Source: an uncultured Roseburia sp. (GTDB taxonomy: Bacteria > Bacillota > Clostridia > Lachnospirales > Lachnospiraceae). Taken from it: a stretch of DNA of 64,000 bases. The DNA is taken from positions 1 through 64,000 of the forward strand of contig CANONN010000008.1 of NCBI GenBank assembly GCA_947567625.1, written 5' to 3'. Under the pieces are notes generated by a model. It did not search any database. It saw only the letters and a program-made list of their open reading frames with translations, and was not told where the DNA came from. Shown in pieces: positions 1 through 8,795 of this stretch (position 1 is the first letter of the stretch; each line of letters opens with the position of its first letter). The translations under genes and the position numbers were made by a program.

Positions 1-215
1 GTCATCCCGTCGATTCCCGGCGCTCCCTTATTTGCCTTCACTCTCTTATACGCTCTGTTGAAGTTATCTTTATGCAGTATCGCTTCCAGGAGTTTCGGCT
101 GTGCACTGTCTCTTTCTTTCCATATCCGATTGAATGACCTTGACGCTTCCGCATACCCTTCGTGTTCCGCACTATCTCTTTGCCGACAGCCATTGTTTTC
201 CAAGTTTTCTGTCAT
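1..215 (-). CDS. Group II intron reverse transcriptase/maturase, N-terminal 71 codons
   Basis: Starting at the ATG at 213-215, the frame reads MTENLENNGC and later LLEAILHKDNFNRAYKRV and GAPGIDGM. This is the RT0 region of LtrA-type intron-encoded proteins. A strong GGAGG site lies about 10 nt upstream (near 226-232). The product would splice the intron RNA and drive its retrohoming. Only the N-terminus is present because the gene runs off the left edge, so whether it is intact cannot be judged. A longer open frame (172-585) overlaps this gene and the intron RNA but has no protein-like features. Confidence 0.87.
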   Translation of the reverse strand, partial: MTENLENNGCRQRDSAEHEGYAEASRSFNRIWKERDSAQPKLLEAILHKDNFNRAYKRVKANKGAPGIDGM

Positions 216-666
216 AAATGGTCATTCCTCCTTTTTCGATCATACTTAAGACTCCTACTGATTCGGTCCTTTCTGATAATCTAAAAAACTCACTACTATG
301 AACTCTGCTGACTTCTGTGCGTTCAGCACTGCTTTGGGTAGTGGTTACCTCTTTCAAGACATACCGCACAGACCTCTCCGGGTACCACACGTTTCTTTCT
401 CTCCATCCATCTGCTACATCTATCATGCATGATTCCATGTAGTTATTGGGCTTCGGCTTGTATGGCAGTCTTACCCTCATGCATAACCTCATATGTGATT
501 TCTGTTCGTCAGACCAGAGATTTGCCCGCAGGTTTATATGTTCCCCACATCCGGCTTCCTTCAGATTCCACCTCACGATGGACACCCTTGCCTTCGGCTA
601 TATCCTTCCCACTACCGGGCGGATTCCAGACTTGCACTGGTTAGAAACGTGCGCCGCCGGGCGCAC
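1..666 (-). mobile_element. Group IIC-like intron, 5' part (cut by window edge)
   Basis: Read on the minus strand, the element begins at 666 with GTGCGCCCGG and is followed by blocks typical of group IIC (bacterial class C) intron RNA: GCAAGGGTGTCC with GTGGAATCTGAAGGAAGC, then GGTCTGACGAACAG, CACATATGAGG, ACCCGGAGAGGTCTG and CAGAAGTCAGCAGAGTTCATAGT. These correspond to domains I-III of the ribozyme. The reverse transcriptase reading frame begins at 215, as expected for an ORF in domain IV. The 5' end lies immediately after an intrinsic terminator (670-707), the known target preference of IIC introns. The 3' end, domains V/VI and the downstream exon are outside the window. Confidence 0.87.
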
Positions 667-669
667 TAT

Positions 670-707
670 AAAAAGTCCAGGACCGCAAAACCGATCCCGG
701 ACTTTTT
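670..707 (-). terminator. Intrinsic terminator behind the kdgK-like gene; intron target
   Basis: AAAAAGTCC (670-678) pairs with GGACTTTTT (699-707). The inner stem is imperfect and the loop contains TTTTG. On the minus strand the stem ends in a T tract 90-130 nt after the kinase stop codon. The A-rich other arm means it may work in both directions. The intron 5' end follows after only three bases. Confidence 0.8.
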
Positions 708-758
708 ATCTAGCGGCGTATCTTACTCACTCTACGCCGATCTCACTCACTCTCATAG

Positions 759-1856
759 TTATCTCTGCACTCTAGCTCCTGCGCCGCCCATAATGCCTTC
801 GACTTCTTTTCTGCTGGCCATCGTGGTATCGCCCGGCGTTGTCATCGCCAGCGCACCGTGCGCCGCACCGTAATTGACGGCTGCCTCCGCGTCCCCTGTT
901 GTCATCAGGCCATAGATCAGCCCCGATGCGAAAGAGTCGCCGCCGCCGACACGGTCCATAATCTCAAGGCCCTTATAGTCTTTCGCCTTGTACACTTCGC
1001 CGTCTGCCCAGCAGATCGCGCTCCAGTCATTGACCGTAGCGGTCTTCACCTCGCGGAGTGTCGTCGCTACCGCTTTAAAGTTCGGATATGCCTTCGCCGC
1101 CTCGTTGATCATCTTCTTGTAGCCGTCAAGATTCAGCTCTTTTAAGTCGGCATCATTGCCTTCGATCTCAAAACCAAGGCAAGCCGTAAAATCTTCCTCA
1201 TTGCCGATCATAACATCGACATATTTTGCGATCTCTTTGTTCACTTCCTGTGCTTTTGCCTGTCCGCCGATTGCGCTCCACATGGACGGGCGGTAATTCA
1301 GGTCATAAGATACGACCGTACCGTATTTTTTCGCAGCCTTAATCGCCGCGATCACAGTCTCACAGGACTGCTCCGACAGAGCGGCATAGATACCGCCGGT
1401 GTGCAGCCAGCGCGCGCCAAGCTCGCCAAAAATATAGTCAAAGTCAAAATCCTCCGGCGTCGCCTTGGAAATCGCCGTATTGGCACGGTCAGAGCAGCCC
1501 ACCGCGCCGCGGATACCAAAACCGCGCTCGGTAAAATTGATACCGTTGCGGCAGATTCTTCCGATGCCGTCCGTCTTCATCCATTTGATGAGGGAGGTGT
1601 CAACGCCGCCCTGAAGGATAAAATCCTCCATCAACATACCGACCTCGTTGTCGGCAAACGCAGTGATAACGCCGGTCTTCATGCCAAAGCATCTTCTCAG
1701 TCCACGAACGACATTATACTCTCCGCCGCCTTCCCATGCACGAAACGATCTCGCAGTGCGGATTCTGCCCTCACCCGGATCTAAGCGCAGCATTACCTCG
1801 CCCAACGATACCGCGTCAAATTTGCACTCTTCTGCCGGTCTTAAATTTAAATCCAT
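759..1856 (-). CDS. kdgK: PfkB-family sugar kinase, probably 2-dehydro-3-deoxygluconokinase
   Basis: The 365-residue protein starts with the N-terminal beta strand FDAVSLGEVMLRLDPGEG and carries the PfkB signature VGGGDSFASG near residues 303-311, with Asp307 as the expected catalytic base. This family phosphorylates ketosugars in the cytoplasm; KDG kinase feeds KDG-6-phosphate into the Entner-Doudoroff/hexuronate route. Length and motifs fit KdgK, but fructokinase or another PfkB specificity cannot be excluded. The start at 1856 was chosen for its GGAGGT site six bases upstream; an upstream in-frame ATG (1895) lacks one. The gene appears to be monocistronic, with its own promoter and terminator. 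Confidence 0.8.
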   Translation of the reverse strand: MDLNLRPAEECKFDAVSLGEVMLRLDPGEGRIRTARSFRAWEGGGEYNVVRGLRRCFGMKTGVITAFADNEVGMLMEDFILQGGVDTSLIKWMKTDGIGRICRNGINFTERGFGIRGAVGCSDRANTAISKATPEDFDFDYIFGELGARWLHTGGIYAALSEQSCETVIAAIKAAKKYGTVVSYDLNYRPSMWSAIGGQAKAQEVNKEIAKYVDVMIGNEEDFTACLGFEIEGNDADLKELNLDGYKKMINEAAKAYPNFKAVATTLREVKTATVNDWSAICWADGEVYKAKDYKGLEIMDRVGGGDSFASGLIYGLMTTGDAEAAVNYGAAHGALAMTTPGDTTMASRKEVEGIMGGAGARVQR

Positions 1857-1950
1857 ATGATACCTCCACTTTCCAGCCATCCGCAGATGACCCATTTATA
1901 GTATAGTTTGTGCACCTGCCATGAACCGATGCATAAATCCAATTTTTAAC

Positions 1951-1980
1951 ATTATAACACGAAAACGGACACACATTCAA
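1951..1980 (-). promoter_or_regulatory. Likely promoter of the kdgK-like gene
   Basis: On the minus strand TTGAAT (1975-1980) and TATAAT (1951-1956) are separated by 18 bp, about 95 bp before the start codon. A second TATACT-like block lies closer to the gene but has a poor -35. No operator palindrome was identified. Confidence 0.55.
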
Positions 1981-2098
1981 GCACTTTCTTGGACAAACCG
2001 TCGCGCACCGAAACATTCGTTACTTTTTACATCGACGCCAATCACTCCGCTGATCGGCGTGGAACCAATACAGTTATGGGGCCAAAGGGGCAGTCCCC

Positions 2099-2161
2099 GT
2101 TACAATTCGCACTTCATGGAACAAAAGCTTTATGAAATCTGGCGTGGGTGTGACTTGTAAC
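2099..2161 (+). repeat. Inverted-repeat element, copy A (63 bp, MITE-like)
   Basis: The ends GTTACAATTCGCAC (2099-2112) and GTGTGACTTGTAAC (2148-2161) are inverted repeats matching at 12 of 14 positions, with the core AAAGCTTTATGAAATCTGGC between them. The first 14 bases are identical to the outer end of copy C (54213-54276, opposite strand), and the core and right end match copy B (15093-15137). No transposase is nearby. A non-autonomous mobile element or a structured RNA repeat are both possible. Confidence 0.65.
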
Positions 2162-2162
2162 A

Positions 2163-2246
2163 AACATTCAGCCTTCGGATTCCCTGCTATTCGGTACTAC
2201 CGGCTGCCAACTGCGCAGCAAGTGCGCAGTTGCAGGCTGAAATGTT
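2163..2246. repeat. Nested hairpin next to copy A
   Basis: AACATTCAGCC (2163-2173) pairs with GGCTGAAATGTT (2235-2246) except for one bulge. Inside is a perfect 9-bp stem, AACTGCGCA (2209-2217) with TGCGCAGTT (2223-2231), and a five-base loop. The words TTGCAGGCTGAA also occur in the hairpin beside copy B near 15.07 kb, so the hairpin may belong to the same repeat system. It lacks a T tract on the plus strand, so a terminator role is unlikely. Confidence 0.5.
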
Positions 2247-2303
2247 ACTGTGCATCCATAGCCAATATCCCTATAGAATTTTGACGCATCTCCCAAAATA
2301 GGA

Positions 2304-2332
2304 TTGTGCTATCCCAGATTTTTCGCTATAAT
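2304..2332 (+). promoter_or_regulatory. Likely promoter of the GT2 gene
   Basis: TTGTGC (2304-2309) and a consensus TATAAT (2327-2332) are separated by 17 bp, and the start codon follows 41 bp later. A better -35 word, TTGACG at 2281, lies too far upstream to pair with this -10. Confidence 0.6.
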
Positions 2333-2373
2333 ATTCGTAGATTTTTGATTTTGTACAGCACAAGGAGACACAC

Positions 2374-3447
2374 ATGCCATCGATCAGTCTTTGTATGATT
2401 GTTAAAAATGAGGAAGAGGTTTTGGCGCGATGCCTCGACTGCATCGCCGATTTGATGGACGAAATTATCATCGTCGACACGGGCTCTACGGACGGCACCA
2501 AAGAGATCGCCGCCCGGTACACGCACAAGATCTATGATTACAAGTGGATCAATGACTTTTCCTCGGCGCGCAATTATTCGTTCTCGAAAGCCTCCAAGGA
2601 ATATATCTACGCGGCCGACGCCGACGAAATTTTAGACAAAGAAAACAGGGAGCGCTTTTTGCGGTTAAAACGCGTACTGCTGCCGGAAATTGAGATCGTG
2701 CAGATGAAATACACCACCGAATCCGACTTCGACGCGGCGCTTCCCTCCAAAACGGAATACCGCCCCAAACTGTTCAAACGTCTGCGCACGTTTACCTGGA
2801 TGGACCCTGTGCACGAGACGGTCCGCCTGACGCCGGTAATTTTTGACAGCGACATCGAAATTTTACATAAACCGCATAAGCAGCACAGCAAGCGGGATTT
2901 CTCCATCTTTATCAAGAGTTTTTGCAGCGACGGCTCGTTCACCCCCAAGATCAGGCGCATGTACGCCAAAGCCCTGTTAAAAGGCGGTGATTCCAAGGAT
3001 TTCGCCGACGCAAAACCGATCTTTTTGTCCATTTACCGCAATGACCCGGATGAACAGGCACGCAAGGAGGCCGCCTGCATCCTCGCGCATCTCTACCGGT
3101 TAAACGACAATAAAAATGAATTTTTTAAGATGACCATCAAAGACATGTTGACCGCGCCCTGCGCGGAGATCTGCTGTGAACTGGGCAGCTATTTCGCCAA
3201 GGAACAGGATTATCACGAGGCAATCCTGTGGTACTACAACGCCGCCTACGAAACCGAAAGCATCCTCGACATCCACACGAGCGGCGATCTTCCGCTAAAG
3301 GGCCTGACGGAATGTTACAGACAGTTGGCGGAGCTGGAAAAAGAAAAGATGCCCAACGATATCGTACTGCTCGAACAGTACCAGGCACTCTACGAGAAAT
3401 ACCGCACTGCGGCCCGCACCTGGCAGCCTCCCGAAGATGTCCTCTGA
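2374..3447 (+). CDS. Family 2 glycosyltransferase with helical (TPR-like) C-terminus
   Basis: The 357-residue product begins with ISLCMIVKNEEEVLARCL and DEIIIVDTGSTDGT, the nucleotide-sugar-binding start of a GT-A family 2 domain. The YAADADEIL stretch supplies the DxD-type metal-binding motif. This 'SunS/TPR' type of GT2 usually has about 220 catalytic residues followed by helical repeats, consistent with residues 200-350 here. It is cytoplasmic, with no membrane segment. AGGAG at 2363-2367 supports the start. It is the only plus-strand gene in the first 9 kb and is not linked to the main glycan locus. Donor and acceptor are unknown. Confidence 0.8.
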   Translation: MPSISLCMIVKNEEEVLARCLDCIADLMDEIIIVDTGSTDGTKEIAARYTHKIYDYKWINDFSSARNYSFSKASKEYIYAADADEILDKENRERFLRLKRVLLPEIEIVQMKYTTESDFDAALPSKTEYRPKLFKRLRTFTWMDPVHETVRLTPVIFDSDIEILHKPHKQHSKRDFSIFIKSFCSDGSFTPKIRRMYAKALLKGGDSKDFADAKPIFLSIYRNDPDEQARKEAACILAHLYRLNDNKNEFFKMTIKDMLTAPCAEICCELGSYFAKEQDYHEAILWYYNAAYETESILDIHTSGDLPLKGLTECYRQLAELEKEKMPNDIVLLEQYQALYEKYRTAARTWQPPEDVL

Positions 3448-3469
3448 TTTGCCGGCGCGAGGCTGCCCG

Positions 3470-4735
3470 CTATCGCCCGAGCGTTCCGGCGGCGAGCACG
3501 GAACAGGGGGCGTTGAGGGTAATGTCATCGCCCTCGACCGTGGTGACGCTTCCGCCGGCCTCCTCCACCATCAGCGCGCCCGCCGCATAATCCCACGGTG
3601 AGAGCCGCAGCTCAAAATAGAGCTCCGCTCTGCCGCAGGCGATACTGCACAGGTCAAGCGCGGCGGAACCGCTTCTTCTCACATCGAGCGCTTTCTCAAA
3701 ATAATCCGACGCCATCGCAAAGGATTTCTTTGCCAAATCCGTATGGTATGGCGACGTTCCAAACAATACCAGGCCGTTGGCAAGCGGCTGGCGGGAGACA
3801 AAAATCTGTTTCCCGTTTCGATAGGCGCCGCATCCCCGCTTCGCCAGAAACATTTCGTCCAGATACGGATTATAGACGACGCCAAGCTCCGCCTTTCCAT
3901 CCTGCGTCATGGCCACGGAAATGCAGCTGGCGCGGTAATCTTTCATAAAATTTGTCGTGCCGTCGATCGGGTCAACGATAAACGCTTTTCCTGTCGCCAC
4001 CGAAGCGTGCGCCTCCTCTTCCTCCCCGACAAACACTGCGTCCGGCGCCAATTGTAAGAGCCGCTCCCGCAGCTCGTTTTGTATCTTTCTGTCATATGTA
4101 GTGACGAAATTGGCATGTCCGCTTTTTTCGTCCACCATATCCTCCCTGCACACGGCATGCTTGATGATCTGCCCGCACTCATACACTTCAAACGCTATGC
4201 GGGCCAGCGGCGACTCGGTCAGCCGCTCAAGCACCCGTATTTCCCGCTCGAGCCAGGGAATCGACGTAAGCATCCCGGTCGTGATGTGCCTGCGCTCCCG
4301 CTCCAAAACCGCTCTGTTTTGCGCCAACGCCTCCGCCGGCGTCAAAAAAACCGCCTGCATTTCCAAATCACATTCATAATCATCCAGCTTTTGTTCTTCC
4401 CGCGCCTCGCTGCCAAGACGGCAGACGTAGTAATAGGACTGCATCTGAAAACAGTCTCCGGTGCCGAAGATATCGTCGTTCTGCTCAAAAACCGTTCCCA
4501 CACAGGGCCCGATCACAAGATCGGTATATCCGGTCTCCTCCCGCACCTCGCGTTTTAAGGCTTCCCGTTCCGACTCGCCCGGTTCCACGCCGCCGCCCGG
4601 GAACTTATAATCGCCCTGCCTGGAAGAAACCATCAATACACTCTGACCGCGAAACAAAATCGCGCGCACCGCTTTTCTGGCAATAATGCTACTGCTCTCT
4701 TTGTATGCATCCTGAATCAAGGAAAATTCAAACAT
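3470..4735 (-). CDS. NUDIX hydrolase - inositol monophosphatase fusion protein
   Basis: Residues 1-150 carry a complete Nudix box spanning G48-Y70 (ending REVREETGY), typical of pyrophosphohydrolases. Residues 180-421 form an inositol-monophosphatase-like domain with EEEEAHAS, the metal-binding DPIDGTTNF and WDYAAGALMVEEAGG. Both halves keep their catalytic residues, and no stop or frame change separates them. Such proteins act in the cytoplasm; a nucleotide-linked sugar or inositol substrate followed by dephosphorylation is a reasonable guess. The gene lies seven bases downstream of the LtaS-like gene, so the two are probably co-transcribed. I do not know a characterised member of this fusion. 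Confidence 0.85.
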   Translation of the reverse strand: MFEFSLIQDAYKESSSIIARKAVRAILFRGQSVLMVSSRQGDYKFPGGGVEPGESEREALKREVREETGYTDLVIGPCVGTVFEQNDDIFGTGDCFQMQSYYYVCRLGSEAREEQKLDDYECDLEMQAVFLTPAEALAQNRAVLERERRHITTGMLTSIPWLEREIRVLERLTESPLARIAFEVYECGQIIKHAVCREDMVDEKSGHANFVTTYDRKIQNELRERLLQLAPDAVFVGEEEEAHASVATGKAFIVDPIDGTTNFMKDYRASCISVAMTQDGKAELGVVYNPYLDEMFLAKRGCGAYRNGKQIFVSRQPLANGLVLFGTSPYHTDLAKKSFAMASDYFEKALDVRRSGSAALDLCSIACGRAELYFELRLSPWDYAAGALMVEEAGGSVTTVEGDDITLNAPCSVLAAGTLGR

Positions 4736-4742
4736 GATTTAA

Positions 4743-6941
4743 TTATAACTCCTTCTGCATGTTTCCTGAGGCCATATCCTGCATCCCCTCCTGGGATGTG
4801 CCGCCCGGCACAGTATCCTCCGCTCCCTCCCCGGCTGTATTGCCCGGCAGGCCGCCTTCCGTTCCTTCCTGGGATGTGATATCCGGCATCCTATGCTTTT
4901 CAGCGTCCGGGTCATCATAGACAAGGTCATTGGTACTCTCCCGCAAAATAATCCCCCGCGAACCGGTGATCTTCACCGTCACGCTGTCCCCGTCTGCGAC
5001 ATCCTCCAGGCTCACGGCGACAAGCGATGCATTGTAATACTTCGTGGGTATCTTTTCGCCGTTTACAAACACCCTGGTATTCTTTGTAAAATTCTTCCCC
5101 GCCACAAACAGCAGACCGCGCTCAGGGTCCCTGCGAAGCGACTGAACCGAGATATCCTCCACATCCATCACAAGCTCCGTGGCCGGATAAGGATTGCCGC
5201 CAGCGTAAGCATGGCGTTTGCCGTACAAAAGATCGTACTGGAGCATCTCAAGGCCCTCTTGATAATCGGCAAGCCCTGCGCAAACCTGATGGTAGCCCAA
5301 TATGGTTCCCTCATGAATACCCGCCTGGCCGGTGATATGCGCAAGCAACTGATAAGCAGACAAATCCGCCTCCTCGCGGGCCAGCCCCATATTATTCCAG
5401 GTAATATATTTTGTCTTAAATATATCGCCGGATTTCATGTCCTCATTCGCAAGCCCCATCGTGGGCAGATGATCGCCGAAAAATACGATGATCGTATCCT
5501 CTCCCAAACCGTTGACGGCGGTGATCAGGTCACCGATAAAATCGTCGACCTCGTGCATCATATTTACATAATATTCCCACTGATTATTCTGGCTTTCCGT
5601 GGGCGCGCCGGACACTCGAATGGCAGGATTTTGCAATACTTTCTCCTCCGGGTAATCGCCGTGCCCCTCCACCGTGATCGTGTACACAAAATCAGGCTGG
5701 TTTTCGGTCGCCGTCATCGTCTTTATCGTTTCCTTTACCAGCACATCGTCGGTCGGCCATCCGCCGTTTGGCGTGTACTCGGTTATATTCATCAATTCCT
5801 TGCTGGTAAAGCTGTCAAAGCCCATCATGGAAAACGCATTATTTCTGCTGTAAAATGTCGCCGTATTGTTGTGCACCACATGCGTGCCGTAACCGATGGC
5901 CGACAAATCAGACGCCGCGCTCTCGCAGTCTGTCTGTTTTAAAATGGTCTTATAGGGATATTCGCCCGTGCCAAAAAACTGCATGCTCATGCCGGTGAGA
6001 ACTTCAAATTCTGTGTTGGCCGTACCCGCGCCCACCACGGGCACCGTCAGATACCCGGTAGAATACGCCTTTTCCAACGCGTGGAAATTGGGAACCGGAT
6101 CTTCTGACATCTCAAGGAAATTCACCTCATAGGGGTCGCAGAAGGACTCTAACAGCACACAGATGATATTGGGCGCATTCTCGGCCGTCACCGTCGTCTG
6201 CTTTTTCTCCCCGGACACATGCGCCCCGATCTGTGCCACCGCCTCTTCGGAATAGTCCTCCGGCTTTGCCATCCCCCGGCCCACAACGCTTGTGGAAAAC
6301 CCGTATACGAAGCCGTAATCAGAGTATCCCTCGGCGATATTGGAAAAGTAGGAGGCAAGTATATTGGTATTCTGCGCCGCGTAGGTCGTCACCGGCAGAC
6401 CGATCAGCAGCAGAGCCGCCACGGACAGAGAAGTCGCCACGCTATGGCGCGGCCCCTGATATTTCGGTCCTTTCACAAAGAATATACCCAAAAAAATGCA
6501 AAAAGCGACAACCACAGACACGATCACCATCGCTTCCTGCGCGGTGAAATAGTTGGTATTCTGCATGGCAAACAGGTCTGAGATACATTTGAGATCCGTA
6601 TAACTAAACGGCGTCACGCGATTGGACAGTATCAGGCCGTTGATCACGCCCAAAAACAGCCAGAGTCCGCTGATGAGCACCCGCAGCTGCGCACGGCAGC
6701 GAAACAGGTAGACGACCGAGAGCGTGGCAAAAATAATCAACGCATTGTAGAAGTAGGCAAACGTATGATGGCCGATAAACGTCAGCGCGCTGATAAAGCT
6801 GCGTCTGGAAATAAGCTCGATCACAAAAATCAACAGACATCCTATCAAAAAATGAAAAATCAGCGAGTAGCGGTTAAAAAATGCTGCCGCTTTCGCACAT
6901 TTCTCCGAATCCGGTCGTTTTAAAGTAAGATGATATTTCAT
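4743..6941 (-). CDS. LtaS-family membrane phosphoglycerol transferase / sulfatase-fold protein
   Basis: The 732-residue protein has about five hydrophobic segments in residues 25-200, then an extracellular alkaline-phosphatase-fold domain. Visible motifs are IICVLLESF (metal-binding Glu), GTANTEFEVLTG (probable Thr nucleophile), TVEGHGDYP and FFGDHLP. Family members transfer glycerol-phosphate from phosphatidylglycerol or modify surface glycans. The tail is unusual: residues about 600-685 look like an IPT/TIG-type beta-sandwich (GLLFVAGKNFTKNTRVFVNG), followed by a Gly/Glu/Thr-rich low-complexity end with repeats of SQEGT/SQEGM type. It is the first gene of a two-gene operon with the NUDIX fusion. 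Confidence 0.85.
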   Translation of the reverse strand: MKYHLTLKRPDSEKCAKAAAFFNRYSLIFHFLIGCLLIFVIELISRRSFISALTFIGHHTFAYFYNALIIFATLSVVYLFRCRAQLRVLISGLWLFLGVINGLILSNRVTPFSYTDLKCISDLFAMQNTNYFTAQEAMVIVSVVVAFCIFLGIFFVKGPKYQGPRHSVATSLSVAALLLIGLPVTTYAAQNTNILASYFSNIAEGYSDYGFVYGFSTSVVGRGMAKPEDYSEEAVAQIGAHVSGEKKQTTVTAENAPNIICVLLESFCDPYEVNFLEMSEDPVPNFHALEKAYSTGYLTVPVVGAGTANTEFEVLTGMSMQFFGTGEYPYKTILKQTDCESAASDLSAIGYGTHVVHNNTATFYSRNNAFSMMGFDSFTSKELMNITEYTPNGGWPTDDVLVKETIKTMTATENQPDFVYTITVEGHGDYPEEKVLQNPAIRVSGAPTESQNNQWEYYVNMMHEVDDFIGDLITAVNGLGEDTIIVFFGDHLPTMGLANEDMKSGDIFKTKYITWNNMGLAREEADLSAYQLLAHITGQAGIHEGTILGYHQVCAGLADYQEGLEMLQYDLLYGKRHAYAGGNPYPATELVMDVEDISVQSLRRDPERGLLFVAGKNFTKNTRVFVNGEKIPTKYYNASLVAVSLEDVADGDSVTVKITGSRGIILRESTNDLVYDDPDAEKHRMPDITSQEGTEGGLPGNTAGEGAEDTVPGGTSQEGMQDMASGNMQKEL

Positions 6942-7067
6942 GGTCCTTCATCCCCCATTCTAACACAAATCGCACCATGACAGCCATTTTTGCTTTCCAT
7001 TATATGAAGCGGATGTTTCGTTCATGACTGTCCATGCTACGAATCTTAAACAATTTTACATGATGCC

Positions 7068-7095
7068 ATTATACCGCTGTCCTCTTCAAAATCAA
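7068..7095 (-). promoter_or_regulatory. Promoter of the LtaS-like operon
   Basis: On the minus strand TTGATT (7090-7095) and a perfect TATAAT (7068-7073) are spaced by 16 bp, about 125 bp upstream of the start codon. This implies a leader of roughly 120 nt. Confidence 0.65.
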
Positions 7096-7274
7096 TTGGG
7101 AAGATGAATAAAAAAATGCGGACAGAACATACATTTTGGGAAATTATGAATAAACGACACACTAAAATAGCCAAAAATAATGTCATATCAGGCAAAAACT
7201 TCCAAAAAAATGCATAATAAAAATCACTTCACGCTTCTTTTGGATGCGTCTGACGACGCAGTTTCCATTAAAGT

Positions 7275-7318
7275 AAAAAAGCAGAGCGGGCCTCCTCTCA
7301 GGGAATCAGCCGCTCTGC
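7275..7318 (-). terminator. Intrinsic terminator of the CoA-transferase gene
   Basis: GCAGAGCGG (7281-7289) pairs perfectly with CCGCTCTGC (7310-7318). On the minus strand the stem is followed by six T residues (7275-7280). It lies 26 bp after the stop codon. Confidence 0.88.
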
Positions 7319-7343
7319 CTGTTTGCAAAAATCAAATCAAGAT

Positions 7344-8687
7344 TTATTTTTTATTGCTACGTCTCCAGATATGCATCTTTTCTGCTTCTTTAATCAGATC
7401 ATCCCGAAAATCAGGATGTGCGACTGAGATAATCGCCTCCGTCTTCTGCCAAGTCGCCAGTCCTTTCAGGTTCACCTTGCCGTACTCCGTCACCAGATAA
7501 TGGATATTGGCACGGGTGTCGGTGACGATCGAGCCCGGATTGAGTGTGGGCAGGATGCGCGACTTTAATTCGCCGTCCTTATTTTTGAACGTGGAGGAAC
7601 AGCAGATAAAGCTCTTACCCCCTTTCGACAGATACGCGCCCAGCACAAAATCAAGCTGGCCGCCGGCGCCGCTGATATGTTTGACTCCGGCAGATTCTGC
7701 GTTGACCTGGCCGAACAAATCAATATCCACCGCATTGTTAATGGAGATAAAATTGTCGAGCGCTGAGATCGAGCGGATATCGTTGGTGTACTCCACCGGC
7801 GCGCTCATAAGCTCTGGATTTTCATCCAGATAATCGTACATCTTCTGCGTGCCTGCACCGAACGCATATGCCTGGCGGTAACGGTCAATATTTTTCCTGG
7901 AGCCGTTAATCTTACCGGCTTTTGCGATATCCACAAAAGCGTCCACATACATCTCTGTGTGCACGCCCAGATCTTTCAGATCTGACTCTGCGATCATAGA
8001 ACCTACCGTGTTGGGCATCCCGCCGATACCAAGCTGTAAGCAGGCGCCGTTTGGAATTTCTTCCACGATGAGCTTTGCCACAGCCTTATCCACATCGGTC
8101 GCCGGGCCGCCCGCTCCAAGCTCGCCGATCGGAGGATTGTCGCCCTCAACGATATAAGTAACGTCTGAAATATGTACGCCGCACTCCGTGCCGCCCAGAC
8201 AGCGCGGCATATTTTGATTGACCTCGACGATAATCTTGCCTGCGGTCTCGCACACGGCCCCCAGGTGAGAGGCGTTCGGGCCAAAGTTAAAGAAGCCGTG
8301 GGCGTCCATCGGCGCCACCTGGAACATTGCCACGTCGTCGGGCGTCGCAGACTCGCGATAATAGCGCGGCAGCTCCGAGTAGCGGATGGGCGCGTAATAC
8401 GCGCATCCGCGGTTGACCCATTTGCGCTCGATACCGGACATATGCCATGAATTCCATGTAAAATGATCCCCCGCGTCCTCGCGTTCAAACACTGCAAGCG
8501 GTTTTAACAGGATACCTCCGCGCAGCTTTACGTCCGTCAGCTCATCGGTGCGCTCTGCCAGCGCCCGGTCCAGTGCGTCCGGCGTGTTGGTACACCAGCC
8601 GTAATCCACCCAGTCGCCGGACTTAATCAGGGAAACTGCTTTTGGGGCGGAGACAAGCTTTTCTTTGTATTCCTTTTGGAAATCCAT
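7344..8687 (-). CDS. Acetyl-CoA hydrolase/transferase family; butyryl-CoA:acetate or 4-hydroxybutyrate CoA-transferase
   Basis: The 447-residue length is that of But/4-HB CoA-transferases. Key features are HTEM at residues 243-246, with Glu245 as the expected glutamyl-CoA-forming residue, [13 protein letters not shown] (about 218-229) and the GAGGQLDF loop further on. These cytoplasmic enzymes move CoA between acyl-CoA and acetate and are the last step of butyrate formation in many gut Clostridia. The neighbours give no pathway context, so But and 4-hydroxybutyrate/propionate versions cannot be separated. An AGGAGG site precedes the start, and a strong terminator follows. Confidence 0.85.
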   Translation of the reverse strand: MDFQKEYKEKLVSAPKAVSLIKSGDWVDYGWCTNTPDALDRALAERTDELTDVKLRGGILLKPLAVFEREDAGDHFTWNSWHMSGIERKWVNRGCAYYAPIRYSELPRYYRESATPDDVAMFQVAPMDAHGFFNFGPNASHLGAVCETAGKIIVEVNQNMPRCLGGTECGVHISDVTYIVEGDNPPIGELGAGGPATDVDKAVAKLIVEEIPNGACLQLGIGGMPNTVGSMIAESDLKDLGVHTEMYVDAFVDIAKAGKINGSRKNIDRYRQAYAFGAGTQKMYDYLDENPELMSAPVEYTNDIRSISALDNFISINNAVDIDLFGQVNAESAGVKHISGAGGQLDFVLGAYLSKGGKSFICCSSTFKNKDGELKSRILPTLNPGSIVTDTRANIHYLVTEYGKVNLKGLATWQKTEAIISVAHPDFRDDLIKEAEKMHIWRRSNKK

Positions 8688-8795
8688 TATAACAATACCT
8701 CCTTGTGATATATGAAATGATGTAACGTTCGGCCCGCCTGCATCATACGGATAGGATGCGGCTGCCGAATTGTATTGACCCGTTTGCTCGGCGTA

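Larger units (their letters stand above)
1981..2303. other. Intergenic region with two repeat structures, no gene seen
   Basis: The 517-bp gap between the kinase start (1856) and the GT2 gene (2374) contains the kinase promoter, an inverted-repeat element (2099-2161), a nested hairpin (2163-2246) and the GT2 promoter. A 79-codon open frame (1921-2160) runs through the repeats; it lacks a ribosome site and resembles nothing I recognise, so I do not call it. Confidence 0.6.
6942..7343. other. Intergenic region: promoter and terminator only
   Basis: This 402-bp AT-rich gap holds the promoter of the LtaS-like gene (7068-7095) and the terminator of the CoA-transferase gene (7275-7318). I see no small gene or structured RNA in the rest; the open frame at 7180-7500 overlaps the CoA-transferase in antisense. 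Confidence 0.6.

Noticed and set aside
172-585. 137-codon open frame on the minus strand
   Set aside because: It lies in the ribozyme part of the group IIC-like intron and overlaps the reverse transcriptase start in another frame; the RNA motifs explain the sequence.
1921-2160. 79-codon open frame on the plus strand
   Set aside because: It passes through a promoter region and the inverted-repeat element, has no ribosome site and no similarity to anything I know.
4893-5942. 349-codon open frame on the plus strand
   Set aside because: Antisense to the LtaS-like gene, whose motifs are clear; no ribosome site or recognisable family.
7180-7500. 106-codon open frame on the plus strand
   Set aside because: It runs through the CoA-transferase terminator and into its 3' end in antisense, with no protein-like features.
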